DNA of 64,000 bases from the NCBI RefSeq assembly GCF_024586455.1, contig NC_065919.1, positions 28,372,839 to 28,436,838 of the forward strand, written 5' to 3'. The notes beneath the pieces were generated by a model. That model had not been told where the DNA came from. It searched no databases and was given only the letters and a program-made list of their open reading frames with translations. Each line of letters starts with the position of its first letter. The first letter of the stretch is position 1. Shown here piece after piece: positions 42,691 through 53,660 of the stretch. The DNA comes from Bactrocera neohumeralis. Taxonomy: Eukaryota; Arthropoda; Insecta; Diptera; Tephritidae. The position numbers and the translations under genes are program-made.

Positions 42691-43720
42691 TTTCTGAACC
42701 CCTACAACCCCCATTTGCATGTACCCTTCCTTAGAGAGTATACAAATAAAATTATTGTCACTGTATTGCTTAGAAGTCGTATATAATTGAGGAATGATAA
42801 CTTTTCCAAAAAAGATTTGTCACTTATTTTAGTCAGGTGGGGTGATTAGATATCACTTTCCGAAACGAACAACGCTATTAACGGTAATTAATCAAAAAGT
42901 TAAAGGAAACTTAATTGGATTTTCGCAGAAAAGAAGCAATATTGCCACTGTAATATACAGGGTATAAAAAAAAATATTTGTTTACACGATAATAAAAGTT
43001 TTATACAAAATAAAGATGTATAGAAATTAGGATTACATTGCCTAAAATTAGGTCAAACATATAAGATCCCGCCCTATCACATATACTGTTTAACATGTGA
43101 AAAGAAAAGTGATGTTAACTTTATTTTTAGATCTGGTATCTGGAGCAAGGAGGTACATAACAGATACAGCACCATATTCCTAAATAACTGGAAGCCTTAT
43201 TTATCTGCTGCTGGAAAACATGGAAACTATGAAGCACTGCAGCAGAAGACCACCGTCGGTTGCGGTATAATAAATTAATCGAATTTTGGTTCACCCTGTC
43301 AAATGTATAAATAGGAGTGCATTTGTAAACTATAATAGATATAAACAAATAAATGAATTGAGCTAAGGAATTATATTCTGTTCAATTGTCTTTCAGGCGT
43401 ACTGTGTGATGTCAGTAGACGAGCCGATAAGTAGGAGTCGCTGCCAACTATTCATTTCTAATGCTTCAAGTTATTTAAAAAGTATTGCGAAAATGAGTCA
43501 AATTAGTTCTTTAAAATTTATTGTATACATTTCATTTTTTCATTATTTAATTTATTTTTGCTCAAATCTAACCTCAAATATTAATAAAATATGGTATTAG
43601 AAGCAAACCAACGACAACACTATTGCGTTGTAATGTCCCTGGAATTAAAATAACGACGCCTATTCTTACGAAAGCTATGAAAGCTGTGTGACAAAATTTG
43701 GCACCATAAAATTAAAATAA
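42691..43720 (+). other. Intergenic, nothing recognised
   Basis: AT-rich sequence; no transposon protein or gene supported. Confidence 0.4.
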
Positions 43721-43721
43721 G

Positions 43722-44782
43722 AACAAGTAAGGAAGGGCTAAGTTCGGGTGTCACTGAACATTTTAGACTCTCGCATGATAAAATGATAATCGAGATTTCA
43801 TTATACGTCATTTACATATTTTTCAAATACCGAATTTGTGTAAAGTTTTATTCCGCTATCATCATTGGTTCCTAATGTATATATTATACAGAGAAAGCAT
43901 CAGATGGAATTCAAAATAGCGTTATATTGGAAGAGCCGATTTCACCCATATTTCGTACATGTCATCAGGGTGTTAAGAAAATATTATGTACCGAATTTCT
44001 TTGAAATCGGTGAAGTAGTTCCTGAGATATGGATGTTGGTCCATAAGTGGGCGACGCCAATCCCATTTTCAATTTTTATAAAAAGCCTGGGTGCAGCTTC
44101 CTTCTGCCATTTCTTCCGTAAAATGTAGTGTTTCTGACGTTTTTTGTTAGTCGGTTAACGCACTTTTAGTGATTTTCAACAAAACCTTTGTATGGGAGGT
44201 GCGCGTGGTTATTATCCGATTTCTTCCATTTTTGAACTGTATATGGAAATACCTGAAGGAAACGACTCTATAGAGTTTGGTTGACATAGCTATAGTAGTT
44301 TTCGAGATATGTACAAAAACTTAGTAGGGGGCGGGGCCACGCCCACTTTTCCAAAAAAAAAAAATACGTCCAAATATGCCCCTCCCTAATGGGATCCTTT
44401 GTGCCAAATTTCCCTTTAATATCTTTATTTATGGCTTAGTTATGACACTTTATAGGTTTTCGGTTTTCGCCATTTTGTGGGCGTGGCAGTAGGCCGATTT
44501 TGCCCATCTTCGAACTTAACCTTCTTATGGAGCCAATAAATACGTGTACCAAGTTTCATCATGATATCTCAGTTTTTACTCAAGTTACAGCTTGCACGGA
44601 CACGGACGGACAGACGGATGGACAGACAGACATCCGGATTTCAAGTCTACTCGTCACCCTGATCACTTTGGTATATATAACCCTATATCTGACTCTTTTA
44701 GTTTTAGGACTTACAAACAACCGTTATGTGAACAAAACTATAATACTCTCCTTAGCAACTTTGTTGCGAGAGTATAAAAACA
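43722..44782 (+). mobile_element. Dispersed element F1, copy B (longer)
   Basis: Starts AACAAGTAAGGAAGGGCTAA with GTTCGGGTGTCACTGAAC and ends GTTGCGAGAGTATAAAA. ACTCTCGCA near the start is inverted relative to TGCGAGAGT at the end. Inside: TTTCGAGATATGTACAAAAA, GGGGGCGGGGCCACGCCC and a GGACAGACGG microsatellite. The open frame 44500-44886 with DGQTDGQTD is translated microsatellite. A short inverted end fragment of the same family lies at 60535-60592. Confidence 0.7.
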
Positions 44783-45883
44783 CATATTTCATAGCAATGA
44801 TGAGAGGCTATTTGGAAGGCAGAATTTTGCTGAATAAAATCTTGGATCGACCACGACACTTAAAGATAACGTTAGGAGCTGCGTAGGGATCAGTAGTATT
44901 CAGTGCACACCACTGTAACACCAGTTAGCTGCATATGTAACAAGAAAATGTGGACTTTGAAGAAAGAAGGATCAAATTTCACTAGAATAAATGAGGAAAT
45001 AACAAACGATACATTGGATTGGAATAATGACAAACTCATTGAAATGACTAGGACAATCAGAAACATAAAAGAGTAGTCCAATTGTAAACATGGTGCGGGG
45101 GACTTTGGTCGGTCGCCTGAATACGAACAACATTATAACTGACATGCTTCAAAACGAGGAAAACTGGGAAAACGTAAAAAGTTACTTAGAAGAGGGACCT
45201 GACCGCAGCTAATGGCATGTAGGTCGGAGGCGAGAAATATGGAATGAAACCCGGAAGTAATGCGAAAGTGGTGACAGGGTGGGCAACGGTTTCGTTGAAG
45301 AAATTAGTTTAGTGTATTGTAAGTGAAACATACCATTGCTGTGACGACACAATGATGATGCAGAAGGCACTTTTCTCAACCTCTCCCGAAAAAAAAACTG
45401 CAATGCATAGTTGTCTGGTCCGAACAATTTGTTCGAAAATTGTGCCGTTGCCTTGAAGAATACTAAGTGCCAAATTTCGTGAAGATATCTCGTCAAATGA
45501 AAAAAAGAATATGATTTTGATCATTCAGTAGAGTGGTCGTATGCTATAGTGGTCCGATATCGGTTTCGAAAAATAAACAGCGAAGAGACGAGCATAGCAA
45601 AATAGATACTCGGAGATACAAACAACGCTTGAATATCATGTTCAGTGTATAATTATAAAATGACCGCTAAATAGTTTAAATATAATATTAATCAATTAGA
45701 CGTTCAAGAAAATTCATTAATATTCTTCAATTGCTTTCATCAGATTACGAATATACTTCACATATTATCAATTTCGTCATATACCATATAATAAACATAT
45801 TTACAAGCAGTAAGGATTTCGAGTGTGTTTTCGGATATTTTATGGTGATAGTTTTCGATTAGATCTAAAGCTTTTGAGCTTTC
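44783..45883 (+). other. Intergenic with an F2 fragment
   Basis: 45470-45620 resembles the F2 element (CAAATTTCGTGAAGATATCTCG, TATAGTGGTCCGATATCGG). Otherwise nothing recognised. Confidence 0.45.
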
Positions 45884-46477
45884 TATCGGGTGATTTTTTA
45901 AGAGCTTGATAACTTTTTTTTAAAAAAAAACGCATAAAATTTGCAAAATCATCGGTTCTTTATTTGAAACGTTAGATTGGTTCATGACATTTACTTTTTG
46001 AAGATAATTTCATTTAAATGTTGACCGCGGCTGCGTCTTAGGTGGTCCATTCGGAAAGTCCAATTTTGGGCAACTTTTTCGAGCATTTCGGCCGGAATAG
46101 CCCGAATTTCTTCGGAAATGTTGTCTTCCAAAGCTGGAATAGTTGCTGGCTTATTTCTGTAGACTTTAGACTATTTTTTGTGGGGCTACGTCAAGTCTAA
46201 AGTCTACAGAAATAACAACTATTCCAGCTTTGGAAGACAACATTTCCGAAGAAATTCGGGCTATTCCGGCCGAAATGCTCGAAAAAGTTGCCCAAAATTG
46301 GACTTTCCGAATGGACCATCTAAGACGCAGCCGCGGTCAACATTTAAATGAAATTATCTTCAAAAAGTAAATGTCATGAACCAATCTAACGTTTCAAATA
46401 AAGAACCGATGAGATTTTGCAAATTTTATGCGTTTTTTTTTTAAAAAAGTTATCAAGCTCTTAAAAATCACCCGATA
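45884..46477 (+). mobile_element. 594-bp fold-back element made of a transposase 3' end
   Basis: Left arm 45884-46171 and right arm 46195-46477 are nearly perfect inverted copies with a 23-nt loop. Differences are a 5-nt deletion in the right arm, a 2-nt indel, one substitution and A/T-run length. The arms end TATCGGGTGATTTTT/AAAAATCACCCGATA. Each arm carries the last part of a Tc1/mariner-like transposase: across the loop and right arm DYFLWGYVKSKVYRN; in both arms TIPALEDNISEEIRAIPAEM, LEKVAQNWTFRMDHLRRSRG, QHLNEIIFKK and a stop. The left arm keeps the frame (RNKPATIP); the right arm is shifted by its deletion. Confidence 0.92.
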
Positions 46478-47572
46478 AATATGTAAGTGCTGACGCACCG
46501 CAAATAACGGGTATTGTTTTAATAACTATTAAATATATCCAAATAAAAATATAAAGTCAACCTGATTACTCAACCTGACCCAAATATATAATTATACAGG
46601 TATTAATAAATAAATTAATAACGCTATATTTATTATACTTAATATATGAATATATAAATCAGTCATGGTTGGGAAATTTTGACGGGTTTGACTGTTTTCG
46701 ATAACCATTTCAAAAGTCTAAACAAACAAAGAAGTAATGAATATATTATACATATTACTTTAAGGATTATATCACTTAAAAAAGTATCACTTTTTTGTGT
46801 ATGCGTGCCATGAAAGAATACAAAGCCAAAATGAAAAAAATTAAAGGTAAAATATGTCATGAGACCCGTAGAACTCTTTTGCTATTCAACAGCATTAAGA
46901 AACAAATGAAGTAGGAGGGTTAAAAAACACTTACCAAACTAATAAATACTTAAGTATTTGATTATTTATAGCAATTGGTTTCGCAACCGACCTTAAGAAT
47001 ACTGTCCAATTATTACACTCTGAAAACGATATTTACTAATTAAAAGATCCAATCGAGGCTGGCTGATTTTTTAAAAGGAATTGCTCCTGTAGTCGAGCCT
47101 GTGGATCGCAAAGCGGTAGGTACAGAGCCGGTCGCGATAATTTACCGCCTTAAGCAAATGCCAAATGCCTTTCTTGCCTTAACAATAAAATTTTTAACTT
47201 TTGAAAATTATTTAGGTCATTTTATTAAAAGAAAAATACTCGTACTCCAGAGGTTTAACATACACCCTTATTACGGTTTTCAACTCCATTTAGTTGAATT
47301 GAAGTAGAAGCAATCCAACTTCAGATCAACCAAACTGTTCGAAATTTCATTTTGCCAACAATAAAAAGGAAGATTTGACAAACAGTTGAATAGTTAAAAG
47401 TAAAAATAGTTCAACTCAGTTACTGCTAACGAAAAGGTGAATAATTATTTTGTTCTTTTTTCTAAATTATATGAAGAAACATTACCACAAACTCTCCGTT
47501 TCATTGCTGTTGGCAGTTAGCACGAATACAGTTTAAATAATTTAAACTTCAGACTAGCGCAGACTACGATAC
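46478..47572 (+). other. Intergenic, nothing recognised
   Basis: AT-rich sequence between two fold-back structures. No gene supported. Confidence 0.4.
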
Positions 47573-47639
47573 AACTGTTTTAACCCGAGGAAACCCATGT
47601 GTTAAGGGGTTACATGGGTTTCCTCGGGTTAAAACAGTT
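47573..47639 (+). repeat. Perfect 28-bp hairpin
   Basis: 47573-47600 and 47612-47639 are exact reverse complements (AACTGTTTTAACCCGAGG and following) around an 11-nt loop GTTAAGGGGTT. The right half is the start of the TTAA-bounded element that follows; the left half is an inverted copy of it. Confidence 0.9.
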
Positions 47640-47968
47640 TTTGTTCAGCAATTTTTTTTGCTTTTTCATATAAAAAATGAAACATTTTCTTAGGGTAAAA
47701 AAGATGCGCTCGCGTTGGCAGGACAACTCCTTACAGGCTCATCTAAAGTGAAAAATACGTGTAGAAATTAGACGAAAAGAAAACTCAAAATTGGATTTTT
47801 GGCAAGCATTTTTCCATATAAATTAAAACTTCACAAAATTTTCAAGGCCTTATCTCCGAAACTATTACTCGGATCAACTTGAAAGTTTTGGACAATATTA
47901 TAAAGGTGTTGTAGAATTTAATAAGATAATAAAAAAAATCGATTTTTTGAAACCCGTAAACTCCTTAA
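47602..47968 (+). mobile_element. TTAA-bounded short inverted-repeat element (piggyBac-type ends?)
   Basis: Starts TTAAGGGGTTACATGGGTTT and ends, read inward from the other side, TTAAGGAGTTTACGGGTTTC. TTAA at each outer edge is the target of piggyBac-type elements. Length is 367 bp with no coding capacity, so it would be a non-autonomous copy. The family assignment is an inference from the TTAA and repeat layout. Confidence 0.6.
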
Positions 47969-47999
47969 GAAGGTTTTAAATATAATATTATAAATGATC

Positions 48000-48350
48000 A
48001 GTATGACGAGACGTGCAAGCTGATAATATTATGTCTGTCTGTCAAAATTGGATTGTATCGGATCAATACTTCCGATTATATGGGGGCTATATACCTAGTA
48101 TAAAGATTTTCGAGCTTCCGGTAGACTTTACACCACCTATGTATATCGTGAAGTTATGTGAATTAACTCATTGAAAATGAGAGAGCGCGTTTTTCTCATA
48201 CCAGTGTATCTTTGTGCCTAAAAAGGATGAAATCGGCGAAAACTTGACCTATTTTCGAACAACCGGCTGACCTCACGCCATATGATTAGTGATTATATGT
48301 GTGGAATCTTGATGAAATCTTGGAAGCATTTTATTAGTCTATGAACTTTG
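48000..48350 (-). repeat. Family F2-like fragment
   Basis: ATGATCAGTATGACGAG, TCTGTCTGTC and GGGGGCTATATACC occur in the order seen in other minus-oriented copies. 48230-48300 also parallels 60385-60480 (TTTTCGAACAACCGGCTGAC). Diverged. Confidence 0.45.
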
Positions 48351-48559
48351 AACTGCATGGTAGTATAACAAATCAAATATTTCCTATATCTTTATATAAA
48401 AATCAGGTGTTACGTTGTTTGTCCGCGATGGACGCCTTAACAAGTGAACCGATTTTAAATATGATTGCACACCGTGTGCAATTTGATTCAACTTGAGAGA
48501 CAGGATAGCTTACATCTCAATTTATAATTGCAAAATTATATAATTGCAAATTCGTTGTA

Positions 48560-48842
48560 TCTTATTTGTCTATTATTTGACAGTCACAATTATTTGTTAG
48601 CTCCAAAAGATTCTAACAGATGACGATAATTATTGATTGGATTGAGTAAGTATTCAACAGATGGCGCTATGTTAAATATACAAACGTTTTTAAGAAGCTA
48701 CAATTTAATAGCATAATCACTAATTATTTTAATATTCAAATACAAAATAAATTAGGTTAAATCCAGCCAACAGTTAACGTCATCTCTTCGAATATTTTGG
48801 AGCTAACGGATAATTGTGACTGTCAAATAATAGACAAAGAAT
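48560..48842 (+). repeat. Element with ~60-bp inverted repeats
   Basis: The left repeat TTTGTCTATTATTTGACAGT...TTAGCTCCAAAA (about 48565-48628) returns inverted at about 48778-48840 with few changes, around a 150-bp AT-rich spacer. No coding sequence. The direct context TTGTATCT/GAATTTG gives no clear target duplication. Confidence 0.75.
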
Positions 48843-48952
48843 TTGAATTAAAATAATATTGCGATTGCAAAATATATACTACTAGTGGATCCGGCCACGC
48901 GTTGCTGTGGTATACATTTTATACTATTATTCATATAATAAACTATTCAATA

Positions 48953-49226
48953 CAGTGAAAATTTTATTTACGAATAAAGGCGAAAACGTTTTTGTCGGTA
49001 TAAGTGATTGCACTTGAGGTTTAATATTGAATATGCTAATGCAAATAAATTTCATTGGAAAAAATAAAGAATTTAAGGCTGCTTTCTCAATGTCTGGTTA
49101 CCAGCCTTTCTGTGTAGTTAATAGAGTTGTCCGCTTAATAGATTGTTCTTAATAAAAATCAACAAATTGTGGGACCGACCAATGTGCGTGGTTAATGGAG
49201 GTGTTCGTTTAATAGAGTTTTCACTG
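48953..49226 (+). mobile_element. 274-bp pogo-like short element
   Basis: The ends are inverted: CAGTGAAAATTTTATTTACG at the left, and CAGTGAAAACTCTATTAAACG reading inward from the right, with TA on both flanks. The internal repetition of TTAATAGA is as in the right end. Different family from the element at 18370. Confidence 0.75.
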
Positions 49227-51154
49227 TATTTTTTTATTTATGAATTGGTTTTACAATCTTATTTTTGAAGTTCGTTCAAACTGGACACAGTGTTAGATTT
49301 TACTAAACTCGGTTCAATTGTTTGGGAGTTCATCGCGAACAAACAACGTGACACGAATTTTTTATATATAAAGAAATATGTAAGTAATTGAAATATTAAA
49401 ATACATTTTGCAAATAAACATTTTTGAAGCCACTCTCTTCATACCGAAGCAATTCACAATTTAGACGCGCACACATGTATAAATATTCCCGACATGCAAA
49501 AGACACAAAGTTATAATTAATTTCAGGAGAAACCACAAACCTAAAAATGTCCTATAATAAAATGCCATTGAAGGGGAAATTTCGGTTGTTCGAAAGTGGG
49601 CACTTGCGGTCAAAATAAGAAATTGAAATGAAATTGTGTGTCTGGCGACCACAAAAATGACAGCACAGGAATGGATGGCGTTGATGGAAGGTAAAGAAAA
49701 AGGTGACAATAGCTTAGAACGTAGCTGCGAAAACCACAAAGCAACACATTTCTGAGCAGTTCCCAACAGTACTTCGACATTTTGGCAGTGAAATCGACAA
49801 ATTTGTTTGTGTGTTGGTATTTACGGGTGAGTGAGATGGTGTTAAGAGTGTCATGTACACTCCAACAGAAAACAAATAATTTTAATTAAGTGTTATATTC
49901 ATAACACAGAGTGGTTCATATATCGTGTGTTTTCCGCATTTACAGGAGTTCAAATGTAAGTTGCCTGATTGCGCCGTATGAAAAATCCGAGCGGGGTAAA
50001 GTGCCAATTCCGAGATATTGATATCATTCGAAATAGCAAGAGTGTTGAGCAATTCACGAGTCTAAAGGAAAAATAGTTCAAATAAGTACAATTTTCAAAT
50101 AAATTTTTCAATTGCAATATATCAATCAGCATGCCTGCCAATTTCTTCTATAAAAATATATTTTCTCTCTGGCAATATATTGCCAGTAGTGTAAGATTTT
50201 CTCAGCTTGTCACACTGATCATTTAGATAAATATTTTATAGAGCCAATGACGTTTCCTGTCCAGGGTATTACAAACTTCGCGGCAAACTTATTGTATCCT
50301 ATCCAGGGTATAAAAACTTTGCGAAGGCCTTATCGTTTGGGTATGCTGTCTTAAATCTAAAAATTGTTGAACTTGCAACACAGTTACTGAATATGTGGCC
50401 ACAGAGCCTATGGCTGACTTTTGGCCGAAACTATTGATCAAGATATAAAGATTTTTGAACTACCGATGGATTGTTTATCAATATTTGAGATTCCATAACC
50501 TAAATGCGAGACTTCATCAATTCCAGCGATAAGCGAAATATATAGAATGGTAAGATAGAGTTCTTGGTAAGACAGAGATGGGTTTAATGTTTCAAGGAAC
50601 TCGATACTTATTGAATATAGCTTTTGGACCACTTATCTCTCATCTGTGGTATTACGGTTTTTCTCATTTCTTTACACATTTTCTCGCTTTTTTTTGGTTA
50701 ATCACTTTCGTTATTACCACGTGATTACAATTTTGCTGCTACTTTAACGTTACACTTTCGTAAATATTTCTTATTGTTGTTGCCTCTTTGCAAGACTGGT
50801 ATCTGAACATTTCACTTCGGAAGCGTAAAAAGCAGTGAAACTTAGTTTTATGCAATTTCTCCGCATTTTTCCATGTGTTTATCTAAGTATTTAATTTTGT
50901 TATTTTCCAGCTATATCTTAAGTAGTCAAATAAAAAAAATTGTCAGACTTTCACAGTGAAGGAAGGCGACATAAATGCATTAATATTAAAATATAACACG
51001 TGCATAGTTTTCGGTTGCCAAAGCCGCGTCTCTTTCAATTTTATTCCCACATTTTGTTACGTGCCTTACTGCTTTCGGTTACGTTGACATTGCAGGATTA
51101 ATTTGGATTAATGAAAACGCCGTGAAATGTCTGGCCTTTTGATAGGATGACGTT
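49227..51154 (+). other. Intergenic with an F2 tail at 50200-50335
   Basis: 50215-50335 carries GACGTTTCCTGTCCAGGGTA, TTACAAACTTCG and GGGTATAAAAAC, the F2 tail, partly duplicated. Open frames elsewhere are short and unrecognised; no host gene supported. Confidence 0.4.
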
Positions 51155-53660
51155 AGAGTTCTTCTTCTTCTTTACTGGCGATTATAGCCGAGTTAAAAAC
51201 AGCGCGACAGTCTTTTCCCTCCGTGGCGCCAATTGGGAATTCCAAGCGAAGCCAGGTCCTTCTCCACCTGGTCTTTCCAACGGAGTGGAGATCTTCCTCT
51301 TCCGCTGTTTCCCTCGGCGTGTATTGCGTCGAAAACTTTCAGACTGGAGTGTTTTCGTCCATCCTGACAACATGACCTAGTCAGCGTAGCCGCTGTCTTT
51401 TAATTCGCTGAACTATGTCAATGTCTTATATCTCGTACAGCTCATTGTTCCATTGAATGCGATATTCGCCGTGGCCAACGCGCAAAGGACCATAAATCTT
51501 CCGCAGAACCTTTCTCTCGAAAACTCGTAACGTCGACTCATCAGATGTTGGCATCGTCCATGCCTCTGCACCATATAGCAGGGCGGGAATATTGAGTGAC
51601 TTATAGAGTTTGGTTTTTGTTCGTCGAAAGAGGACTTTACTTCTCAATTGCCCACTCAGTCCAAAGTAGCACCTGTGCTGACATTGTTGTTGTTGTTAAT
51701 ACTGGTTCCAAGATAGACGAAATTATCTACGACTTCGAATTTATGACTGTCAACAGTGACGTGGGAGCCTACCGTGCGACGATTGTTTTTTTAATCACAG
51801 GAGATATTTCGTCTTGCCCTCGTTCAACACCAGACCTGTTTACTTCGCTTCTTTATCCATTCTGGAGAAAGCAGAACTAACGGTGCGGGTATTGAGGCCA
51901 ATGATATCAATATCATCGGCGTACGCCAGTAGCTGTACATATGTACACTCTTATAGAAGATTGTACCTGCTTGATTAAGTTCTGCAGCTCGAATTATTTT
52001 CTTGAGCAGCAGATGGAAGAAGTCGCACGATAGGGATTCTGATTCTGATATTGCTCAACGTCAGTTTACACAGCTATATTAGTTATGCGGGGAATCCAAA
52101 TCCATAGATCGCGTCAGAAAGGCTGCTTCTTTTCGTACTGCCAAAAGCAGCTTTGAAATCGATGTGCCAATTCTCTTTTCACGGGTCTTTTCCAATATTT
52201 AGGGAATGGTGAATATCTGGTCTATAGTATATTTTTCAGGTTTCACGCCATACAGATGACACTTCGCTCGATAAAACCGTATATGCGATATTCAGTAGTC
52301 TAAGGTTCCCTTTTAATGAATTGGGCAAAGCGCACTTAGGTTCCAATCATCAGGCATGCTTTCCTGCGACCATATCCTGCAAAGAAGCTAATGCAGGTAC
52401 CTAATCAGTTCTAATTCCGTATAACAATAGCTCGGCCGGTAATCCATCGGTCTCTACCGCTTTGTTTGTCTTCATGTGGATAATTGCTATTCGTACCTCA
52501 TCATAGTCGAGCAACGGAACATCTATTCCATCGTTATCGATTGCATAATCGTGTTCGACGTGTGCAGATGTTTCACTTTCACTACCATTTGACAGCCTTG
52601 AGAAGTGTTCCCTCAATAACTTCGATATTCTCTGACCATCAGCCACTATATCCCCACTTTAGAACCTACAAGAGTGTGCTCTGATTTTGAAGCCATCTGT
52701 TAGTTGCCGCATTTCTTCGTAGAATTTTTACCTCTAGCTAGCTTTTCAAGCTCTTTATACTCACGCATTTCATACTCTCTCGGTTTTTAACTTTTCGATC
52801 CGGAGACAGCCAAGTAGCTTGATGAGTTTTCTTGTGCAGGAATATAGTACTACAAGTAACCATATTCCGAGCTCATGCGGAGTCCCTCAGCCTCAACCCA
52901 TTTCGGCAGGTTTCACCATGGTGATTGAGTTTTCCAACTATTTCACCAAAGATGTCTTCTTTGCCCACCCGGGGTTAAAATCGTCAATAACAATTTTTAT
53001 ATCGTGGCAGGAGCAGTTATCATAAGCGGTTCCCAGCCCCTTATAAAAGGCATCTTTGGTCATATAGTCCTTGTCTTCCATTGGGGCGTGGGTGCAAATC
53101 AGTGTTATATTGAAAAATTTTTCTCTGATGCGGATTTTGTAAGTTTTCCTCCCACCACGAATGCCGCACCGATTTTGCGCTCCTTTATAAGCCCGCTGTA
53201 GTAGTTGTTACAAGAACCTACTCGTCTCCGTCCTTGTTCCGTCCATCACATTTCTTGAACGGCGATGTTGTTAGCCTTTACTTTTACATGGACATCAATC
53301 AGGTGGCCATCGACACCTTCCCTATTACCTTATCACGTTTGCTGTGGGCGCCATCAAAAGTGGGGTCTTTCATCCGAGGCTGTTGTTTTTATTTTCAATG
53401 GGAGTGTTTTCGACGTGGCTGTTCTCAAACCCCGCGCACAACCTCGCTAGGCGATTTTACAAAGTTTTCTATACATTTATATAGCGAGCCGCTTAGTTCA
53501 AGACTGACTCCCGCTCGCAGTCGCACCTCTGGTGAACAGACGCTGTAAATAGACTTCAACGAACTCTTTAATCGAATATCTCGGAAAGGATCCGCTGAAG
53601 TTCCCTTTCTTTTAGCCCTGACTCCAGGCTTCACGCAATTTGGTTACCACAGCTTACATA
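51155..53660 (-). mobile_element. Non-LTR retrotransposon copy 2, long but degenerate
   Basis: Same family as copy 1, minus strand, including the endonuclease half missing there. On the minus strand, 53100-53250 gives NNIAVQEM and EQGRRRVGSCNNYYSGLIKE (endonuclease); 52401-52646 gives the linker and RT start (VRIAIIHMKTNKAVETDGLP); 51912-51923 keeps the catalytic YADD; 51426-51647 gives KLYKSLNIPALLYGAEAW and VFERKVLRKIYGPLRVGHGE. Many frameshifts and stops interrupt it. The 3' tail is a CTTCTTCTTCTT run on the plus strand at 51159-51172. Copies 1 and 2 together show the family order endonuclease, RT, C-terminal domain. Confidence 0.85.

Noticed and set aside
44500..44886. 128-codon frame with DGQTDGQTD
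   Set aside because: It reads through a GGAC microsatellite inside the F1 element; such frames are a common false gene call in flies.
48382..48885. A second Helitron from TCTTTATATAAAAATC to a CTAG near 48882
   Set aside because: The 5'-like end and the hairpin-plus-CTAG point in incompatible orientations, so one element cannot be defined.
49935..49958. Micro-exon pattern TTTACAG GAGTTCAAAT GTAAGT
   Set aside because: Ten bases between consensus splice sites is expected by chance in this amount of AT-rich sequence; there is no flanking gene.
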